From an uncultured Clostridium sp. (GTDB lineage Bacteria; Bacillota; Clostridia; TANB77; CAG-508): a DNA stretch of 8,807 bases. The notes under the pieces were generated by a model that did not search any database, was not told the origin of the DNA, and saw only the letters and a list, made by a program, of their open reading frames with translations. The stretch spans positions 1 through 8,807 of the forward strand of contig USQA01000044.1 in the NCBI GenBank assembly GCA_900556695.1. Direction: 5' to 3'. Position 1 is the first letter of the stretch. Each line of letters begins with the position of its first letter. The position numbers and the translations under genes were made by a program. Positions 6,574-8,807 of the stretch are shown piece by piece.

Positions 6574-6595
6574 AATTGCCACCGGGGACGGACCT
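6574..6595 (+). repeat. GGGGACGGACC repeat, copy 1
   Basis: A 22-base G+C-rich unit (AATTGCCA-CC-GGGGACGGACCT) starts immediately after the phosphatase stop codon. It matches the copy at 7418-7439 on the opposite strand at 20 of 22 bases. From general familiarity, GGGGACGGNNC-type dispersed repeats occur in many Clostridia genomes, often as palindromic REP/MITE-like units; that is recollection, not a search. Here each copy is a half without its nearby complement. Confidence 0.75.
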
Positions 6596-6606
6596 TTTCG
6601 ATTAAT

Positions 6607-6660
6607 GATATAAAAATGAACCCTCCTTATTAAACAAATTTGTCTAACAATTTGGGTTCA
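6607..6660 (-). terminator. Intrinsic terminator of hpf
   Basis: On the minus strand TGAACCC (6654-6660) pairs with GGGTTCA (6617-6623), and TTTTTATATC follows directly (6607-6616). It lies about 35 bases after the hpf stop codon. The 30-base loop is long but contains self-complementary A/T stretches (ACAAATTTGT) that could extend the structure. There is no U-tract on the plus side, so it serves the leftward transcript. Confidence 0.6.
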
Positions 6661-6695
6661 CTTCATTACTATCAAGCACCTCTTTTTTGATATTT

Positions 6696-7223
6696 TTAAG
6701 CTTCTGGTTCTACTAAACCATAGTTTTGTCCATCTTTTAATTTATGTACTGCATTAACTTTACCTGTTTCAACATTTATAAACACTAAGAAATTATGTGT
6801 TGGTTTTTCTTGTAATTTCATAACAGCATCTTCTGGTAACATTGGTTTTATTTCATAATAAGATGTTTTTATTATTTCATTTTTAATTTCAGTTACTTCG
6901 CTTTGAGCAACTTCCATGTTTTTTAAAGAAGCTTCTTTCATCATTTTTTCTTTTTTAGTTTTTGCTTTTCTTATTTGACCTTCTAATATATCGATATCTT
7001 TATCTATAGAAGCATACATATCTTTGTCTTCTGTTACAGCTCTGTATTTTTCTCCATTTGCTGTCACATAGATTTCAGCTATTTGTTCATTTTTTTCTGT
7101 TTTTAATGTAACCTCTGCTTCTGCTTCATCAAAATATTTATCTATTCTGTCTAATTTCTTTTCTACGTAATCATTGATTGCTTCTGTTATCTTTAGTTCC
7201 TTTCCTGTTATTTTTATTTTCAT
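6696..7223 (-). CDS. hpf: Long-form ribosome hibernation promoting factor
   Basis: A 175-residue long-form HPF (S30AE/YfiA family). In stationary phase or stress it binds the decoding region of the 30S subunit, and its C-terminal domain dimerises so that two 70S ribosomes join as inactive 100S particles. Residues 1 to about 95 form the S30AE domain (MKIKITGKELKITEAINDYV, then KKLDRIDKYF, then AEIYVTANGEKYRA). A charged linker runs from about 85 to 117. The dimerisation domain follows (about 118-175), with KPMLPEDAVMKLQ, HNFLVFINVETGKVNAVH and DGQNYGLVEP, all classical for the long form. Length is slightly short of the roughly 185 residues in Bacillus. The ribosome binding site is AAGGGAG. It has its own promoter and terminator, so it is probably independent of era-yqzL-recO just upstream. 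It lies between two inverted GGGGACGGACC repeats. Confidence 0.96.
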   Translation of the reverse strand: MKIKITGKELKITEAINDYVEKKLDRIDKYFDEAEAEVTLKTEKNEQIAEIYVTANGEKYRAVTEDKDMYASIDKDIDILEGQIRKAKTKKEKMMKEASLKNMEVAQSEVTEIKNEIIKTSYYEIKPMLPEDAVMKLQEKPTHNFLVFINVETGKVNAVHKLKDGQNYGLVEPEA

Positions 7224-7269
7224 AAAAATCGCTCCCTTCTCTTTTTGTTATTTTTTATGATATATTTTT

Positions 7270-7298
7270 ATTATATATGTTTCTTGTCTTTTTTGCAA
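7270..7298 (-). promoter_or_regulatory. SigA-type promoter of hpf
   Basis: On the minus strand TTGCAA (7293-7298) and a perfect TATAAT (7270-7275) are separated by 17 bases. Predicted initiation is near 7263, giving a leader of about 40 bases. This is the best promoter match in the window. Confidence 0.6.
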
Positions 7299-7363
7299 GT
7301 TTTTTGTGAAATTGTCAATTATCGTTTCTATTTTAAATTGATTTTTTAGCTACAATAGGTTTT

Positions 7364-7401
7364 GAGTTTGAATTGCAAAATCAAAAAATGCATTCAAATT
7401 C
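7364..7401. repeat. Imperfect hairpin between recO and hpf
   Basis: GAGTTTGAATTGCA and TGCATTCAAATTC can pair with one mismatch and one bulged base around an A-rich loop. No T-run follows on either strand, so a terminator role is not supported. It lies next to repeat copy 2 and may be part of the same degenerate element. Confidence 0.4.
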
Positions 7402-7417
7402 GAAATCAATGATAAAG

Positions 7418-7439
7418 AGGTCCGTCCCCAATGGCAATT
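7418..7439 (-). repeat. GGGGACGGACC repeat, copy 2 (inverted)
   Basis: On the minus strand AATTGCCA-TT-GGGGACGGACCT begins within the recO stop codon (7439-7441) and reads downstream. Only a two-base change (TT for CC) separates it from copy 1. Both copies therefore have the same orientation relative to the gene they follow. Confidence 0.75.
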
Positions 7440-8150
7440 TAATATTCTTTTTCTAATTTTTCATTAAAATATAATTTTGTTATTAGTTTAAATTCTTCTA
7501 GTGATTCATCTTTTATATCAAATGAATAAAGTTTTTTGGCTGGTGCTGTTATTGTGTATTTTATTGCATTTTGTGTACTTTGTGTCATTTGAATACAAGA
7601 TGTGTCTTGTTTACTACATGTCTTGCATTTAAATCCATTATCTTTTAGACTAAAGCTTTCTAAATTTTCTTTTTCTTTGCAATTTGTACATTCATGTATT
7701 TTGGGTGTGAATCCTAAAATACATAATAGACGTAATTTGAAAATGCTTAATACTAAGTCTAAGTTTTTTTCTGTTTCAGATATTGTATATAGTGTGTTTA
7801 GTAATAATTGCAATATTTGATAACAATTTTGATTTTCATGTGTTACATCTTGTACTATTTTATTTATATGTACAGCATATTCTAATTTGTCTAAGTCAAT
7901 TCTTAAATTATAAAAGACTTCTATTGGTTCTACTGAGTTTATATGGTATGTGTTTGAACCTTTATACATTAAATATTCACCAAAGCAAAACATTTGCGTT
8001 CCAGCTAAAAGAGCACTTTTAGGCCTTCGTGCTCCTTTAGCTACACAAGATATTTTTCCGTATGCCTGGTGTTAATATTGTAAGCATTTTGTCATAATCT
8101 CCTAAGTTATTTTCCGCAATTACTATTCCATTTAATTTTATATTTGCCAT
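7439..8150 (-). pseudogene. recO: DNA repair protein RecO, interrupted by a one-base frameshift
   Basis: RecO loads RecA onto SSB-coated single-stranded DNA with RecR in recombinational gap repair. The first frame starts MANIKLNGIVIAENNLGDYD (ATG 8148-8150), continues KMLTILTPG, then reaches a stop at 8037-8039. The rest of the family pattern continues in the next frame: YGKISCVAKGARRPKSALLA, the central helical domain, and a four-Cys zinc site (CTNC...CKTC). Removing one base at about 8063-8064, in GGCATACGG, restores a single 236-residue frame, close to the roughly 250 residues of known RecO. As written, the product would be a 37-residue fragment; the downstream part could start at ATG 7993 but would lack the OB fold. 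No Shine-Dalgarno lies before ATG 8150; the only strong one (AAAGGGGG) is about 55 bases upstream, just after yqzL. A sequencing or assembly error is as likely as true loss. Confidence 0.9.
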
Positions 8151-8209
8151 TTGATAATTCAAGCTAAAATATTTTTTGATATTTTTTAATATTTTAACTT
8201 GTTCCCCCT

Positions 8210-8377
8210 TTATAATTGTGCATTTTTATTTATATTTTCAATATTTTTTACATTCATATTTGTTATTTTTTGTATTTCTTGAATTCCTTTTTCTGCATTT
8301 TCTATTTGTTTATATTCTAGGAATGTATTTATATTACCAGTATTTTTAAACATATCCCATGCTATTTTTTTAATCAT
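8210..8377 (-). CDS. yqzL: YqzL-like small protein between era and recO
   Basis: A 55-residue ORF starting MIKKIAWDMFKNTGNINTFL, then EYKQIEN. This matches what I recall of the YqzL family (W-x-x-F-x-x-TG-x-I-x-x-(Y/F)L), short proteins of unknown function encoded between era and recO in Bacillus and relatives. The position here is the same. The family core covers residues 1 to about 27; the Lys/Asn/Ile-rich tail (28-55) is less recognisable. AAAGGAG lies 8 bases upstream of the ATG. It is 68 bases after the era stop codon and 59 bases before the recO ATG, so the three genes are probably one transcript. No membrane segment, signal peptide or catalytic motif is visible. Confidence 0.75.
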   Translation of the reverse strand: MIKKIAWDMFKNTGNINTFLEYKQIENAEKGIQEIQKITNMNVKNIENINKNAQL

Positions 8378-8445
8378 GTGATCATCTCCTTTTTAAAGTT
8401 TTACCTTTAATTTATCTTTCGCAATTTTTCTAAATTTATACAATA

Positions 8446-8807
8446 TTATTTAAGTTTAAATTTGCTAACAATAGAATCATTATCAAGCCAATCATTTTTT
8501 ACCTTTACCCATGTTTTTAAATTTATTTTTAAGCCAAAGTTTTGTTCCATGTCAATTCTTGCTGCTCTTCCTATTCTTTTTAACATTTCTCCGTTTTTTC
8601 CTATAATTATTCCTTTATGTGATTCTCTTAAGCAATAAATTGTAGCTTCTATATCGTATATATCTTCACCTTGTTTATTTTGTCTTAAATTCATTTTTTC
8701 AACTTCAACATAAATTCCATGTGGCACTTCATCTTGCAATAATTTTAATGCTTTTTCTCTTATTGTTTCTTCTGCTAATTGTCTTAATGTTTGGTCTGTA
8801 TATTCTT
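8446..8807 (-). CDS. era: GTPase Era, C-terminal part (5' end beyond window)
   Basis: The frame is open from the right edge to TAA at 8446-8448, giving the last 119 or so residues of Era. This essential GTPase binds the 3' end of 16S rRNA and assists 30S subunit maturation. The visible part is the linker and KH domain: YTDQTLRQLAEETIREKALK, then LLQDEVPHGIYVEVE, then the RNA-binding segment GIIIGKNGEMLKRIG with the KH-type GxxG loop (GKNG), and a KTWVKVKNDW C-terminus typical of Era. The GTPase domain lies outside the window. It heads the era-yqzL-recO order common in Firmicutes. Confidence 0.95.
   Translation of the reverse strand, partial: EYTDQTLRQLAEETIREKALKLLQDEVPHGIYVEVEKMNLRQNKQGEDIYDIEATIYCLRESHKGIIIGKNGEMLKRIGRAARIDMEQNFGLKINLKTWVKVKNDWLDNDSIVSKFKLK

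Noticed and set aside
7313..7318. Perfect TTGACA -35 box upstream of hpf
   Set aside because: No -10 box lies at 16-18 bases; the TATAAT is about 37 bases away and pairs better with TTGCAA at 7293-7298.
1..8807. CRISPR array, tRNA genes, classical riboswitches
   Set aside because: No regularly spaced 25-40 base repeats, no tRNA-like cloverleaf with GTTCRANNC arm, and no recognisable aptamer core were found by eye.

Overview
The window is very A+T-rich (about three quarters A+T by eye) and looks like chromosome of a spore-forming, low-GC Firmicute, probably a member of the Clostridia. The evidence is an alpha/beta-type small acid-soluble spore protein, the conserved era-yqzL-recO gene order, a long-form ribosome hibernation factor and strong AGGAGG-type ribosome binding sites. 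No tRNA, rRNA, CRISPR array, transposase or phage gene was seen.

Left half (1-4756, all minus strand): a four-gene operon that resembles the front end of a Tad/Flp-type pilus or secretion locus. In transcription order it encodes a membrane-anchored SAF-domain protein (CpaB/RcpC-like), two MinD/ParA/CpaE-like proteins with degraded nucleotide-binding motifs, and a large CpaF/TadA-like secretion ATPase that runs off the left edge. The genes are 2 to 23 bases apart and each has its own Shine-Dalgarno sequence. A housekeeping-type promoter (TTGATT-17-TAAAAT) precedes the first gene, and four tandem 11-bp repeats lie just upstream of it. Several catalytic positions are altered in all three NTPase-like proteins, and the ATPase has an N-terminal membrane segment that is unusual for its family. 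The rest of such a machine (TadB/TadC-like membrane proteins, pilins, prepilin peptidase) would be expected beyond position 1.

Middle (4757-5703): an intergenic stretch with a perfect 35-bp inverted repeat enclosing a 45-base G+C-rich loop, which is the most conspicuous unexplained structure here. It is followed by a terminator-like hairpin, the ssp gene (minus), and an A+T-rich divergent region leading to the next gene.

Right half (5704-8807): a plus-strand Cof-type HAD phosphatase converges on a minus-strand hpf gene that has its own promoter and terminator. Beyond hpf lies the minus-strand era-yqzL-recO cluster. The recO reading frame carries a one-base frameshift near 8063, so it is either a pseudogene or a sequence error. 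Two inverted 22-bp copies of a GGGGACGGACC repeat flank hpf. Each begins at the stop codon of the neighbouring gene (the phosphatase on one side, recO on the other).
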